Shown in pieces: positions 43,742 to 52,833 of a stretch of DNA of 64,000 nt. Position 1 is the first letter of the stretch. Every line of letters begins with the position of its first letter. The stretch is from Vibrio sp. qd031. GTDB lineage: Bacteria; Pseudomonadota; Gammaproteobacteria; Enterobacterales; Vibrionaceae. A program made the translations under genes and the position numbers. The notes under the pieces were generated by a model. The model was not told where the DNA came from and did not search any database. It saw only the letters and a program-made list of their open reading frames with translations. The stretch lies in contig NZ_JXQD01000008.1 in assembly GCF_002100145.1 (NCBI RefSeq), positions 85,042 to 149,041 of the forward strand. Reading direction: 5' to 3'.

Positions 43742-44077
43742 TTAGGGACAAGGCCGATCGGCCATATTGTTTAGGCGCTGATGATCATCTTGATAATTCG
43801 CCAGTAGATCATCCGCTTGGTGTAATTGTTCTATCACCTTTGCCTGCCAAGGTTGTAGGTGTGGAGACAAGTGGTAATACACCCACTGCCCACGTCGTTC
43901 ATCCGTGACAACGCCAGATTGACGCAACTGGGCCAAGTGCCTTGATATCTTAGGCTGGCTTTCTCCGAGCGCAGCAGTCAGCTCACAGACACACAGCGCT
44001 TTATGCTGCGCAATTAAAAGCAAACAGCGTAGCCGTGTTTCGTCTGACAGAAGTTTAAACAGTTGGTGTGGTAACAC
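43742..44077 (-). CDS. arsR: ArsR-family arsenic-responsive repressor
   Basis: A 111-residue winged-helix repressor. The HTH region is LGESQPKISRHLAQLRQSG, and the As(III)-binding Cys pair is in LCVCEL, the classic ELCVCDL site of E. coli ArsR. The wing is RRGQWVYYHLSP. It controls the operon it heads, being released on binding arsenite or a reduced arsenical. Twelve bases upstream of its start an AT-rich inverted repeat is a likely operator. Confidence 0.93.
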   Translation of the reverse strand: MLPHQLFKLLSDETRLRCLLLIAQHKALCVCELTAALGESQPKISRHLAQLRQSGVVTDERRGQWVYYHLSPHLQPWQAKVIEQLHQADDLLANYQDDHQRLNNMADRPCP

Positions 44078-44089
44078 AGAAATACCCCC

Positions 44090-44111
44090 ATATATGGATA
44101 TGCGTATATAT
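44090..44111. promoter_or_regulatory. Probable ArsR operator
   Basis: ATATAT, ten bases, ATATAT (44090-44095 and 44106-44111) just upstream of the arsR start. AT-rich imperfect dyads with alternating AT are typical of ArsR/SmtB operators. The core promoter overlaps this site. Confidence 0.5.
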
Positions 44112-44210
44112 CTGATATTAAGGGGGGTTTGTCAATAGAAATTAGAGGATTGTCACAAAGAGTTCATAAAGGGGCAGAGGGTGCCCCCGTAAACAAACGT
44201 GCAGAAAAAG

Positions 44211-44828
44211 TTAGCTTTTCGCCAAAGAAAGTAAGGCTCCACAGCCAATAAACATACTCCCAAACACTCGGTTGAGTGAGCGCATCCAACGTGGCGACTG
44301 AACAGCACGACGTAACTGCGAGGCAAGCGTCGTGTAGCCAATCATAACGGCACCATCGATGACAACCGTGGTTACGCCTAAAATGAGTAGCTGAACAAAC
44401 TGCGGTTGGCTGGGATCGATAAATTGCGGAAATAGCGCAACCAAGAAAACAATCGACTTAGGGTTGGTCAAGTTAACGAGTACAGCCTGACGAAAAAGCG
44501 TTGTTGAGCTTAACTGTTCGTGGCTATCGGTGACTGACATGCCACTGGTTTCTCGCCATTTTTGGATGCCAAGCCACACCAAATAGACGACGCCAACCCA
44601 CTTAATGACCGTAAACGCGGTTGCCGATTGGGCCACCAACGCCCCTATGCCGGCACCAACTAATGCAATATGACACACTAATCCAACTTGAAGTCCCGCG
44701 ACGGCAGCGAGAGAGCGGCGAGCACCAAAGTTAATGCCATTAGAGATGGAGTTGACCGTACCTGAGCCTGGTGCAAGACTAAAAACGATCGCTGTTGCCA
44801 CATACGCAAGCCATACAGAAAGTGTCAT
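44211..44828 (-). CDS. rhtB: Homoserine/homoserine lactone efflux protein RhtB
   Basis: RhtB exports homoserine and homoserine lactone; it belongs to the LysE/RhtB superfamily. The 205-residue protein has six spans and matches E. coli RhtB: SLAPGSGTVNSIS, AGLQVGL..HI.LVG.G, YLVWLGIQ.WR, VNLTNPKSIVFLVALFPQF. I start at ATG 44828 (AAGGA eight bases upstream) rather than 44843. It is divergent from pldB, and the rhtB-pldB-yigL order is as in E. coli. Confidence 0.93.
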   Translation of the reverse strand: MTLSVWLAYVATAIVFSLAPGSGTVNSISNGINFGARRSLAAVAGLQVGLVCHIALVGAGIGALVAQSATAFTVIKWVGVVYLVWLGIQKWRETSGMSVTDSHEQLSSTTLFRQAVLVNLTNPKSIVFLVALFPQFIDPSQPQFVQLLILGVTTVVIDGAVMIGYTTLASQLRRAVQSPRWMRSLNRVFGSMFIGCGALLSLAKS

Positions 44829-44903
44829 CTTGATATCCTTCATGTTTCTTTAATGGTGACAATGATATGCTCTTGCCGTTAAAACGAAAAGGATTTGCTT
44901 ACC

Positions 44904-45890
44904 ATGTCGCTGGATCATTCTCAGGACTTCACACAAGAAGCGCAATTTATCAGTCAAATGCAAGGCCCAATCGCCGAGTTCTGGGCCGCCCGCGAACAGG
45001 GCTTTTTACCAGCCATCGAAAACAAAAATCTATATTGGGTAAAATTCACCTCGCCAAAACACAGCAAAGCCATTGTGATGGTGAATGGGCGCACTGAGAC
45101 CGTACTCAAATATCAAGAACTGTTTTTTGACCTGTTTCAACAAGGGTACGATGTCTATTCATTTGATCATCGTGGTCAAGGCCTTTCAGACAGAGTCGCA
45201 CACAACGCTCAAATGGGCCATGTTGAAGATTTTGACCACTATGTTAGAGATCTCAGCAACATGATCGATCATTTCGACCTTGGCGGCTATCAACAAAGGT
45301 TCTTGCTTGGGCACTCAATGGGCGGTGCTATCACAACACGCTTTTTGCAAACTCACGACTGCTCGGCATTCAACGCTGCGGCACTAAGCGCGCCAATGTT
45401 TGGTATCTATTTGCCTGCAGCTCTCAAGCCTATCGCGCGAGGTCTGTCGAAATGGATGGCAAAACTCATCCCCACGACGCACTACGCTGTAGGGCAATCT
45501 GGCTTTGACCCTCAACCTTTTGAGAACAACACCTTAAGTCACTCAAAAGTGCGTTATGAATGGGCCGATGAACTGCACCTAAATACCGAGCAGATACAGA
45601 TGGGTGGCCCAACCTCGCACTGGGTCTGGCAAGCGATGGATGGGGCCAAGTTGTGTGTTGAGAATGCAGCGAAGATTCCGCTACCGCTGCTGATAATGCA
45701 GGGCGAAGAAGATTTGGTCGTCGACAATCGAGCCCATGCTCAATTTATGGTTCACGCACCAGCCTCCACAAAAATGATCGTCATTAAAGGGGCTCGCCAC
45801 GAACTGCTAGTTGAAGCAGACAAAATGCGAAATCAGGCGATGAATGAAGTACTGCAGTGGTTTGAACACCACACTGACACCGCTGACTAG
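44904..45890 (+). CDS. pldB: Lysophospholipase L2
   Basis: PldB hydrolyses lysophospholipids at the inner membrane. The 328-residue alpha/beta hydrolase has the nucleophile elbow LLGHSMGGAI (G-H-S-M-G), HRGQGLS near residue 90, and the Asp and His in LVVDNRAHAQF and GARHELL. ATG 44904 with AAGGA upstream is used. It has no signal peptide. It is the first of pldB-yigL, divergent from rhtB. Confidence 0.94.
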   Translation: MSLDHSQDFTQEAQFISQMQGPIAEFWAAREQGFLPAIENKNLYWVKFTSPKHSKAIVMVNGRTETVLKYQELFFDLFQQGYDVYSFDHRGQGLSDRVAHNAQMGHVEDFDHYVRDLSNMIDHFDLGGYQQRFLLGHSMGGAITTRFLQTHDCSAFNAAALSAPMFGIYLPAALKPIARGLSKWMAKLIPTTHYAVGQSGFDPQPFENNTLSHSKVRYEWADELHLNTEQIQMGGPTSHWVWQAMDGAKLCVENAAKIPLPLLIMQGEEDLVVDNRAHAQFMVHAPASTKMIVIKGARHELLVEADKMRNQAMNEVLQWFEHHTDTAD

Positions 45891-45981
45891 ACACACAAAA
45901 GAGGAAATGACGCTTTACCCTCTTTGCGTCAGGCGTTTTAGAGTAAACTAGGTCTTTGATGTTGCTACTCAAGGCCTAGTT

Positions 45982-46809
45982 ATGACTTCTCTTACTCCCA
46001 ATTTAGAAAATATCTGCATTGTTGCATCGGATCTCGATGGCACCTTATTGGCGCCGGATCATAAGTTATCTGCGTACACCAAACAGATATTAAAGCAGCT
46101 TCACGCTCAAGGGTTTCATTTTATTTTCGCGACGGGCCGCCATCATGTCGATGTCGCGTCGATCCGAGAAACCGCAGGGATTCCTGCACACATGATCACC
46201 TCAAACGGCGCTCGCGTCCATGACCTCAACGACGCACTGATGTACAGCAAAGATGTTGACGCAGATTTGATTCAACCTATCGTGGATTTATTTGAGAACG
46301 ACGCCGATACCGTGGTTCATATCTATAAAGATGACCAATGGATGATCAACCAAGAAACTGACTATTTCAAACAGTTTCATAAGGACTCCGGGTACTCCTA
46401 CAAGGTGTTCGAGCAACAGGCAGCGCCAACCCAAGGTATTGCTAAGCTCTTCTTTACCCACAATGATCATGACCATTTAGTCGATTATGAAACGCAATTA
46501 AACCAACGGTTTGGTGCACGCATTGAAGTCGCATTTTCTACGCCACAATGCTTAGAAGTGATGGCAAGCGGAGTATCAAAAGGTGAAGCGTTAAAAGCCG
46601 TTGCGCAGTCACTAGGCTACTCACTCGACAACTGTATTGCGTTTGGTGACGGGATGAATGATGTTGAGATGCTTAGTATGGCGAAGCACGGCAAAGTGAT
46701 GCAGACCTCTCACCCAAAAGTAAAACAAGCACTGCCTGTTAACGAGGTGATTGGCAGCCACGCTGATGACGCTGTTGCTCACTATTTAGCGGATCACCTG
46801 TTAAACTAA
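45982..46809 (+). CDS. yigL: YigL pyridoxal phosphate/sugar phosphatase (HAD, Cof type)
   Basis: A 275-residue HAD phosphatase. Motif I is ASDLDGTLL (D-x-D), motif II ITSNGA, motif III includes K in GVSKGEALK, and motif IV GDGMNDVEML. The Cof-type C2 cap is between. E. coli YigL acts on pyridoxal phosphate and, with PldB as neighbour, on sugar phosphates that accumulate in glucose-phosphate stress. A hairpin-like AAAGAGG and CCTCTTT pair lies between the two genes. Confidence 0.92.
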   Translation: MTSLTPNLENICIVASDLDGTLLAPDHKLSAYTKQILKQLHAQGFHFIFATGRHHVDVASIRETAGIPAHMITSNGARVHDLNDALMYSKDVDADLIQPIVDLFENDADTVVHIYKDDQWMINQETDYFKQFHKDSGYSYKVFEQQAAPTQGIAKLFFTHNDHDHLVDYETQLNQRFGARIEVAFSTPQCLEVMASGVSKGEALKAVAQSLGYSLDNCIAFGDGMNDVEMLSMAKHGKVMQTSHPKVKQALPVNEVIGSHADDAVAHYLADHLLN

Positions 46810-46843
46810 CACAATATTGAAATTGAATGTCTGTAGGAAGCTA

Positions 46844-47884
46844 ATGCGTTACTATTTTCCCGTTATTGCCATCGCCGTTCTCAGTGCGTGTTCTCAAAGC
46901 ACACCACCTACTGCTGGGTCTTCCTCTAGCGGTTTAACCAACGTGACTCAATCTGATGTCGCCCCAGACGCACTGTCTACTGCTGACAGTTTGGTTATAT
47001 TGCGAGGGCAGTTGGTGATAGGCCACGAAATGCGAAGCTTCCAACCTTGTGGCTCTAATCAGCAGTACTGGGTCTCTTTGGCACCTGAGGTTGCAAAAGA
47101 GCTGCAGCTGCTGACTCGTGAGCCCTATCAGCCATTGTATGCGGAGCTAGAAGGTGTATTAGCACCCGTAGGCCAAGCCGTGCTTAGCACAGACTTTCCT
47201 GCTCAATTTAAAGTCACGGCTGCCAACCTAGTGTCGGCAGAAAACCCACAGCGCTGCAATCAATCGCCCCAACCGGCCAGAGCAATTGGTAACGAGCCTA
47301 ACTGGATCATGAAATGGGACAACGAATTCATTACCTATCAAAGAATGGGCTCTGAGGCTCAAACCTTTCCAATTGCAGAGGTCCGTTCATCTCAGAACAA
47401 AACGACTTTTCGCTTTGACCAACCCAAGGGTGAGTTAGCACTGACTCGCGGTTGGTGCCGCGATGCTATGAGTGATTCTCTTTATGGCTGGCAAGCCCAA
47501 GCCAAAATCTCCGGTGAGACATTACAAGGGTGCGTCATTCCGAGTAACCAACCGTTAGACACGCAATGGTACGGGGACTATGCGGCGCAAAGTACAGAGA
47601 GCCTCGGTTTTACCATCAATGTTTCGCTGTACCCCGATCATAGCGCAATCACGCAGTATGACTATTCAGATGGCAGCGCCAGCACTCGAGAACTCGGATA
47701 TTGGCAAGCAAAAAGCGCGAATCAAGTGGAAGTGGTGAGTACCTCACACCAAGGACAACGACTGGTCGCACAACGTGTGTTTACTCGCAGCGGTGATCAA
47801 ATTTCGACGCAACAAGAGACCGTCAATGGGACGACCTACCCACTGCAACAAGGTGGTATTGTGCTGTTTAAGAAGCCGCAATAG
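46844..47884 (+). CDS. Envelope lipoprotein with COG3650-type domain
   Basis: A 346-residue lipoprotein. ATG 46844 has AGGAAG upstream. The signal ends in the lipobox LSAC, so Cys becomes lipidated near residue 16. The N-terminal third (VILRGQLVIG...FQPCGSNQQYWV) resembles the NlpE-type OB domain; the middle (AIGNEPNWIMKW..., GWCRDAMSDSLYGW, LQGC) is the COG3650 domain, with paired Cys likely bridged. The C-terminal part resembles a lipocalin-like or copper-resistance-type barrel. Function unknown. It follows yigL by 34 bp and is possibly cotranscribed. Confidence 0.72.
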   Translation: MRYYFPVIAIAVLSACSQSTPPTAGSSSSGLTNVTQSDVAPDALSTADSLVILRGQLVIGHEMRSFQPCGSNQQYWVSLAPEVAKELQLLTREPYQPLYAELEGVLAPVGQAVLSTDFPAQFKVTAANLVSAENPQRCNQSPQPARAIGNEPNWIMKWDNEFITYQRMGSEAQTFPIAEVRSSQNKTTFRFDQPKGELALTRGWCRDAMSDSLYGWQAQAKISGETLQGCVIPSNQPLDTQWYGDYAAQSTESLGFTINVSLYPDHSAITQYDYSDGSASTRELGYWQAKSANQVEVVSTSHQGQRLVAQRVFTRSGDQISTQQETVNGTTYPLQQGGIVLFKKPQ

Positions 47885-47937
47885 TGGGCTCAAATGTTGA
47901 TTTCAGCGATCGCTACAGCGACCAATAAGGGCTTGTC

Positions 47938-48513
47938 ATGACTTGTCCAAAATGTGGGATGCGTCATCAATGTGTGTGCGCAATGATGACGCCACTAGAC
48001 AATCATTTTGACTTGTTGTTGATCCAGCACCCCAATGAGTTAGCTCGTGCCACCAACAGCGCTAAATTGCTGCAATGGCAACTGACACGATGTGCATCGT
48101 TTACTTGGGATAGGCGTACGCCGCCTGTTGAACTGCTAGAGGCTATAAACAACCACGCTAATCCCGTGTTACTGTTTCCTACACCGAATAGCCAACCGGT
48201 AAGCTCACCAAGCCTTACCCAATCCAATACACTGTATATTGTATTGGATGCTACGTGGCAGGAAGCCGGTAAAATGTGGCGTCAAAGTCCTTGGTTGCAG
48301 GCTCTACCAACCTTTCACTTGGAATTGGAACACAGCAGCGAGTTTACGTTGCGACGCAATCAAAAGCCCAATAGCGTCTGCACCTGTGAAATCGGCATTG
48401 AACTTTTAAAACTGCATAACCAGACGGAACAAGCCCACGCTCTGTCTCACTCGATGAAGTACTATTTTGCTGCCTATCAAGCAGACCGAAGCGGTCACGC
48501 TCTAAGATCTTAG
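47938..48513 (+). CDS. DTW-domain tRNA aminocarboxypropyltransferase-like protein
   Basis: A 191-residue protein. An N-terminal zinc-type motif CPKCGMRHQCVC is followed by the DTW domain with the variant LDATWQEA (D-A-T-W in place of D-x-T-W) and TLRRNQKPNSVCTCE. Members of this family (TapT/YfiP and TuaA) transfer the 3-amino-3-carboxypropyl group of SAM to uridine in tRNA; this is a shorter paralogue, so its exact site is uncertain. It is convergent with the FIST-EAL gene, with no gap between the stop codons. Confidence 0.82.
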   Translation: MTCPKCGMRHQCVCAMMTPLDNHFDLLLIQHPNELARATNSAKLLQWQLTRCASFTWDRRTPPVELLEAINNHANPVLLFPTPNSQPVSSPSLTQSNTLYIVLDATWQEAGKMWRQSPWLQALPTFHLELEHSSEFTLRRNQKPNSVCTCEIGIELLKLHNQTEQAHALSHSMKYYFAAYQADRSGHALRS

Positions 48514-51024
48514 TTAAATCAGTTCAGTAGGTTTTGGCTCAAAGAAATAGAAGCCTTGTAGGAAGTCAAATCCCATATCGGTTGCAATGTCGGCAACCTG
48601 TTTATTGTGGACAAACTCGGCAACCGTTTGGGCATTAAACACCCGGCATAGGTTCACCAGTTGTTCTGTAATAGCACGCTGCTTTGGATCGCGATCGATA
48701 TTGCGGACCAAACTGCCGTCGACCTTAATGATATGCGGCTCTAACTTGATGATCTCATCGATATTGGAATACCCGGAGCCAAAATCATCCACCACAATTC
48801 TTACACCCATAGCGCGAAAATGATCGCAAATCTCACGCATTCGATTGTAGTCTTTGATCTGTTCTGTCTCCAACACTTCCACACCAAATCGCGATGGGTC
48901 TTTAAGCTGCGCGACTTCTTGCTCTAGTAAATACATGGTGCGGTTACTGAGCATATCTTGCGGCGACAAGTTTATCGAAAACGACTCGGTGCGATTACGC
49001 ATATGTCGAAAGGTCTCTTTGATCATCTGATGACTCAATCGAGCATACAGGTGCGTCCCTTCAATCACAGGCAGAAATTGCCCAGGCATAATAATTTTGC
49101 CTTCTTCCTCTATACGAACTAAACACTCATAAAATGCCAGTTGATTGCTTTCAACACTCACCACACCTTGCGCGTAAGAGACGACATTTTTCCGTTGAAC
49201 CGCGCGGCTCACGCTGTTGAGCCAACCAAACTCTTCTTGTCGTTGGCGTTCTTCACTGCGTAGCTCATTGGCACTGACAATAAACTGGTGATTTTTTGTG
49301 GCAAACCGTCTCGATTCTATCGACTTCAACAGCAGCTCGTCCGGTGAATCTACCGGGAAATTATCTCTTGAAATCAAGCCACCGCGAACCGAAACCGATA
49401 GGTAATCCATTTCAGGCAGGCCTACTGGTTCGAAATTTATTTTTTCTGTGTAATCCGCTAAGCCGATAAAATATTCTTTAATTTTTTCTTGGCTCATTTG
49501 AGAGTTAAACACCAGCGCCCACTCTGCGATCCCAAGGCTGTATAAACTCACCCCTCCGTTAGGAACGTGCTGAGCGATGGTTTGTTTAATGTGTGCGGTC
49601 AATTCTTTTAGCAGTAAGTCGCCGATCTCATAGCCATACTTTTCATTTACCTGCGGGAAGTTCGTCACTTTGACCGATATAAGGTGGTCGTTATTTGTAA
49701 ATTGCTCTAGGCGCTGCTTTAGAACGGTGCGGTTAGGCAGCTCAGTTCTAGGGTCAATGCGGTAACTGGCCAGCAGTGAATCAGATTGTGCTTTTAGTCT
49801 CTTCTCCATCTGCTGCTGCATGGTATCGACATCATCCAATGCATTTTTAATGAGAGAAAAGAGCGGTGGAAGATTTTCCTTTTTCTCTTGAGCTTGTTCA
49901 CTGATCAAAGACTGAGAGATTAACGGGGTTTCTCTTTCACTCAACGCGAGTAACGTCATAGAGTGATGCATAATGCTGTGCTGACCCGCAGTATAAAAAA
50001 ACTCCCCCATGCAGAAAAAACCCTGCGCCTTTACTCCCTCAATGTCATCAAACACTTCTAGCTCTTCGTCCCCTTCCATAAAGTCTAGACGCGACAGACA
50101 GTTATAAACAAATAGTGCTTGCGGAGAAAATCGTTTGAGTTGTTTAACTGCGCCATTAACTTGGTTTAGAGTTAAGCTGGGGTGGTTGTAGCAAAATCGA
50201 ACTCGATCCCCCTGTTTCAACTCACCGATAAAGTCCATACTGCCATCGGCCGATATTGACGTTGGGATGAAGGTATCTTGACCAGACTGAGTATTCTTAA
50301 GTAGCGGGAAATCACGAGCGACCTCATAGGCTACAGGGTGGCCTTGATTGAGGTATTTTTTGTAAAAATGAAGAGGTGGTTGTCCATCCAGCGAATACAC
50401 TCGCCCAAATTCAGCCTCTGTAACTTCAAACTCTCGGCCTATTGGGTGCCATTCAGTGAAGCACTGACGCTCAACACTGAGTTGCTCACCACATAGCAAC
50501 ACAGTGACTAAGTGGCGCTGGTAAGTGGTCTGATTGAGCAATACCCAGCTTTCTCCATCCACCTCATGTGACACACCACCAGAGATCGGTAACATTGGCT
50601 CATTGCGGGTGAGTTGAGAAAACAGCGGGTAGTCATTTGCATTGATACTATCGGCAAAACCAATAAGCGCTTTTCGATCTTTGTGTCGACGATACATCGG
50701 TGCAATATCACTGCAGGTATCGACAATATCGTCCATTATCGGTGTGTGATAGGCGAAGAGCTCACTTGTATCAAACTGAGTGATGTGCACAACACACTGT
50801 TTCTCAAGCGTGCGCCCTTGCGCAATTGTAAACTGAGCGCTTGCGCCAACGATGACGGCGTTAGGGATCGCGCTTTTTAACGCAGATGAGTACTGTTTGG
50901 CTTGGTCGGCGCTACATGCAGCAAAAAGCTGAACGAGATAATCTGCATCTCTGTGGATCACAGTCTGCTCTAAATGCTCATTAAGCTCATGAATACTTTG
51001 AAATATTAGTGATCGACTATGCAT
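48514..51024 (-). CDS. FIST sensor - degenerate GGDEF - EAL protein
   Basis: An 836-residue cytoplasmic signalling protein. An N-terminal FIST domain (about 20-220; VIVGASAQFTIAQGR) and FIST_C (about 225-375; ending FCMGEFFYTAG) probably sense small ligands such as amino acids. A coiled linker leads to a GGDEF domain (about 430-560) whose active site reads LGIAEWALVF, so it cannot be a cyclase. The C-terminal EAL domain keeps the key acids: Glu in FYECLVRI (ECL for EAL), N in INLSPQDM, DDFGSGYSN, IKVDGS and a late Glu in AEFV. It likely hydrolyses cyclic di-GMP under FIST control. Confidence 0.88.
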   Translation of the reverse strand: MHSRSLIFQSIHELNEHLEQTVIHRDADYLVQLFAACSADQAKQYSSALKSAIPNAVIVGASAQFTIAQGRTLEKQCVVHITQFDTSELFAYHTPIMDDIVDTCSDIAPMYRRHKDRKALIGFADSINANDYPLFSQLTRNEPMLPISGGVSHEVDGESWVLLNQTTYQRHLVTVLLCGEQLSVERQCFTEWHPIGREFEVTEAEFGRVYSLDGQPPLHFYKKYLNQGHPVAYEVARDFPLLKNTQSGQDTFIPTSISADGSMDFIGELKQGDRVRFCYNHPSLTLNQVNGAVKQLKRFSPQALFVYNCLSRLDFMEGDEELEVFDDIEGVKAQGFFCMGEFFYTAGQHSIMHHSMTLLALSERETPLISQSLISEQAQEKKENLPPLFSLIKNALDDVDTMQQQMEKRLKAQSDSLLASYRIDPRTELPNRTVLKQRLEQFTNNDHLISVKVTNFPQVNEKYGYEIGDLLLKELTAHIKQTIAQHVPNGGVSLYSLGIAEWALVFNSQMSQEKIKEYFIGLADYTEKINFEPVGLPEMDYLSVSVRGGLISRDNFPVDSPDELLLKSIESRRFATKNHQFIVSANELRSEERQRQEEFGWLNSVSRAVQRKNVVSYAQGVVSVESNQLAFYECLVRIEEEGKIIMPGQFLPVIEGTHLYARLSHQMIKETFRHMRNRTESFSINLSPQDMLSNRTMYLLEQEVAQLKDPSRFGVEVLETEQIKDYNRMREICDHFRAMGVRIVVDDFGSGYSNIDEIIKLEPHIIKVDGSLVRNIDRDPKQRAITEQLVNLCRVFNAQTVAEFVHNKQVADIATDMGFDFLQGFYFFEPKPTELI

Positions 51025-51139
51025 GGTGACTCTTATCAGTATGATATACTATAACTATGCCTGATTATCCGTTTTGTTCCAAGAAAAGCTTACCAGATTC
51101 GCCTTACGCAAACGATTTCTTAGGTCGAAATCACGTAAA

Positions 51140-51853
51140 TTACAACGAAAGTAGCAGACGAAGGTCGCTAAGCTCAATATCCGGTAGACTCTCAACATTC
51201 AGCGAGTGACGTAAGCTACGATTACTGGTGTTTAGCCAGGCTGACTTAAACCCTGCAGCATTGGCACCCGCAACATCGCTAATTAAGTGATCACCAACAT
51301 GTAAAATACCCTCAGGGTTTAAGCTGAGCGCCTTCGCGGCCTTGTTGAACAGGTGTGGTTCTGGCTTAGCCACTCCATCGGGTCCCGCACTGAAAGTATA
51401 AGCAAAATAATGACTGAGTCCTATAGCGTGACAGTCTACATTACCATTTGTAATTGCCACCAAGGGGTACTTTTTAGCTAACTTGGAGAGCACGTCATGT
51501 GTTGAAGGTAAAATCTCAACCTCATTTCGCCATTGATACACACGCTGCATTGCAGCAGTCGTAATCGAATCAATGTGAGACTTAGTATAGCCTTGCTCTG
51601 ATAACCCAGCCTCAATCGTAGCAATACGAAGTGCGGTCATATCATTTTTTAGTGATGGTGCTCGTCGCAGAGCATGCTCTCTCAATACTCGCCAATGCAT
51701 CCGGTCCCATCGCCTCATCTGTGCGGCATTGTCGTTTAGCCACTCAAGAAAGCGAGCTTCCAAGCGAAGCATAACGCTATGATTGTCGTAGAGGGTATCG
51801 TCTAAATCGAAAGTGATGGCCGTTAAAGGAGGTAAAGAGCGGTAAAACTTCAT
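51140..51853 (-). CDS. yigB: YigB HAD phosphatase (riboflavin pathway)
   Basis: A 237-residue HAD phosphatase. Motif I is ITFDLDDTLYDN (D-x-D), motif II VAITNGNVD, the Lys is in VAKPEPHLF and motif IV is HVGDHLISDVAGA. E. coli YigB removes the phosphate from 5-amino-6-(5-phosphoribitylamino)uracil in flavin synthesis. It follows xerC as in E. coli. Cap residues fill the segment between motifs I and II. Confidence 0.9.
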   Translation of the reverse strand: MKFYRSLPPLTAITFDLDDTLYDNHSVMLRLEARFLEWLNDNAAQMRRWDRMHWRVLREHALRRAPSLKNDMTALRIATIEAGLSEQGYTKSHIDSITTAAMQRVYQWRNEVEILPSTHDVLSKLAKKYPLVAITNGNVDCHAIGLSHYFAYTFSAGPDGVAKPEPHLFNKAAKALSLNPEGILHVGDHLISDVAGANAAGFKSAWLNTSNRSLRHSLNVESLPDIELSDLRLLLSL

Positions 51854-51900
51854 AGCAAGTGCCTTCTATGGTGTGCCAATAATCATTGTGACAGGCCGAA

Positions 51901-52830
51901 TTACTGATCGGTCTTTTTACGCTTTGCTCTAGGATGTGCGCTGTCATAGACAGACGCTAAATGCTGAAAGTCCAAGGACGTGTATACTTGCGTCGTAGAC
52001 AGGTTTTCGTGGCCTAGTAATTCTTGAACAGCCCGCAGATTTTGACTGGACTCCAATACATGTGTCGCAAACGAATGACGCAGTTTATGGGGAGTAATGT
52101 GGCTGGTCACCCCCTGCTTTAGGCCCCACTCTTTTAACCTTACTTGCACCTGGCGTGTAGAGATCTGTCGACCAAGCTTAGACAAAAACAGCGCACTTTG
52201 CGGCGTCTTTAACAGTTGTGGGCGCACAGTTAGCCACTTATCCACCCATCGTTTCGCTTCGCCGTTAAAGGGAACCATTCGCTCTTTGTTGCCTTTTCCG
52301 AGCAAGCGAATTTCGTCGCGACCATCCGTCACTTGACTCACTGTTAGGCCCACCAACTCACTGAGGCGCATTCCAGTGCCATACAGCAGCTCCATCATCG
52401 CTCTGTCACGAATAGATAGGGGATCGTTGTCGCTAACCTCCAGCAACTGAGACACTTCATCGACGTCTAGGTTTTTGGGCAGCGGTTTGGATTGTTTCGG
52501 TGCATTGACCGCTTGGGCTGGGTTCACAGTGACTTGATCGGTGAGCATTAAATAGTTAAAGAAGCTGCGAAGTGCCGACAATCGAAGGGCAATAGAACGA
52601 CTCGAAAGACCGTTACGAGCGCTTTTGGCCACCAACTGTTTTATCCAATTAACATCCAACTGTTCCCAGCTCGTTAATCCCAACTCATCACTTAACGTTG
52701 CGATCGCATTAAGTTGAGTTTTATAGTTGGCTTGAGTTAGGGGACTGTAGCCTTTTTCGTTGATGAGATACTCAAGAAATGATGTCACCCACTGATGTGA
52801 CATCATTGCTTGCGCATTAGCCCTAGTCAC
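51901..52830 (-). CDS. xerC: Site-specific tyrosine recombinase XerC
   Basis: XerC acts with XerD at dif to resolve chromosome dimers. The 309-residue protein has the SAM-like N-domain (MSHQWVTSFLEYLINEKG...) and a catalytic domain with Arg in GTGMRLSELVGL, Lys in GKGNKERMVP, HKLRHSFATHVL, GHENLSTTQVYT and the Tyr in VYTSLD. The order dapF-DUF484-xerC-yigB is conserved. It has no link to the island recombinases, which are much more diverged. Confidence 0.96.
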   Translation of the reverse strand: MTRANAQAMMSHQWVTSFLEYLINEKGYSPLTQANYKTQLNAIATLSDELGLTSWEQLDVNWIKQLVAKSARNGLSSRSIALRLSALRSFFNYLMLTDQVTVNPAQAVNAPKQSKPLPKNLDVDEVSQLLEVSDNDPLSIRDRAMMELLYGTGMRLSELVGLTVSQVTDGRDEIRLLGKGNKERMVPFNGEAKRWVDKWLTVRPQLLKTPQSALFLSKLGRQISTRQVQVRLKEWGLKQGVTSHITPHKLRHSFATHVLESSQNLRAVQELLGHENLSTTQVYTSLDFQHLASVYDSAHPRAKRKKTDQ

Positions 52831-52833
52831 CGG

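Noticed and set aside
51901..52830. xerC as an island recombinase
   Set aside because: It is in its conserved dapF operon with a canonical XerC active site, so it is the chromosomal dimer-resolution gene.
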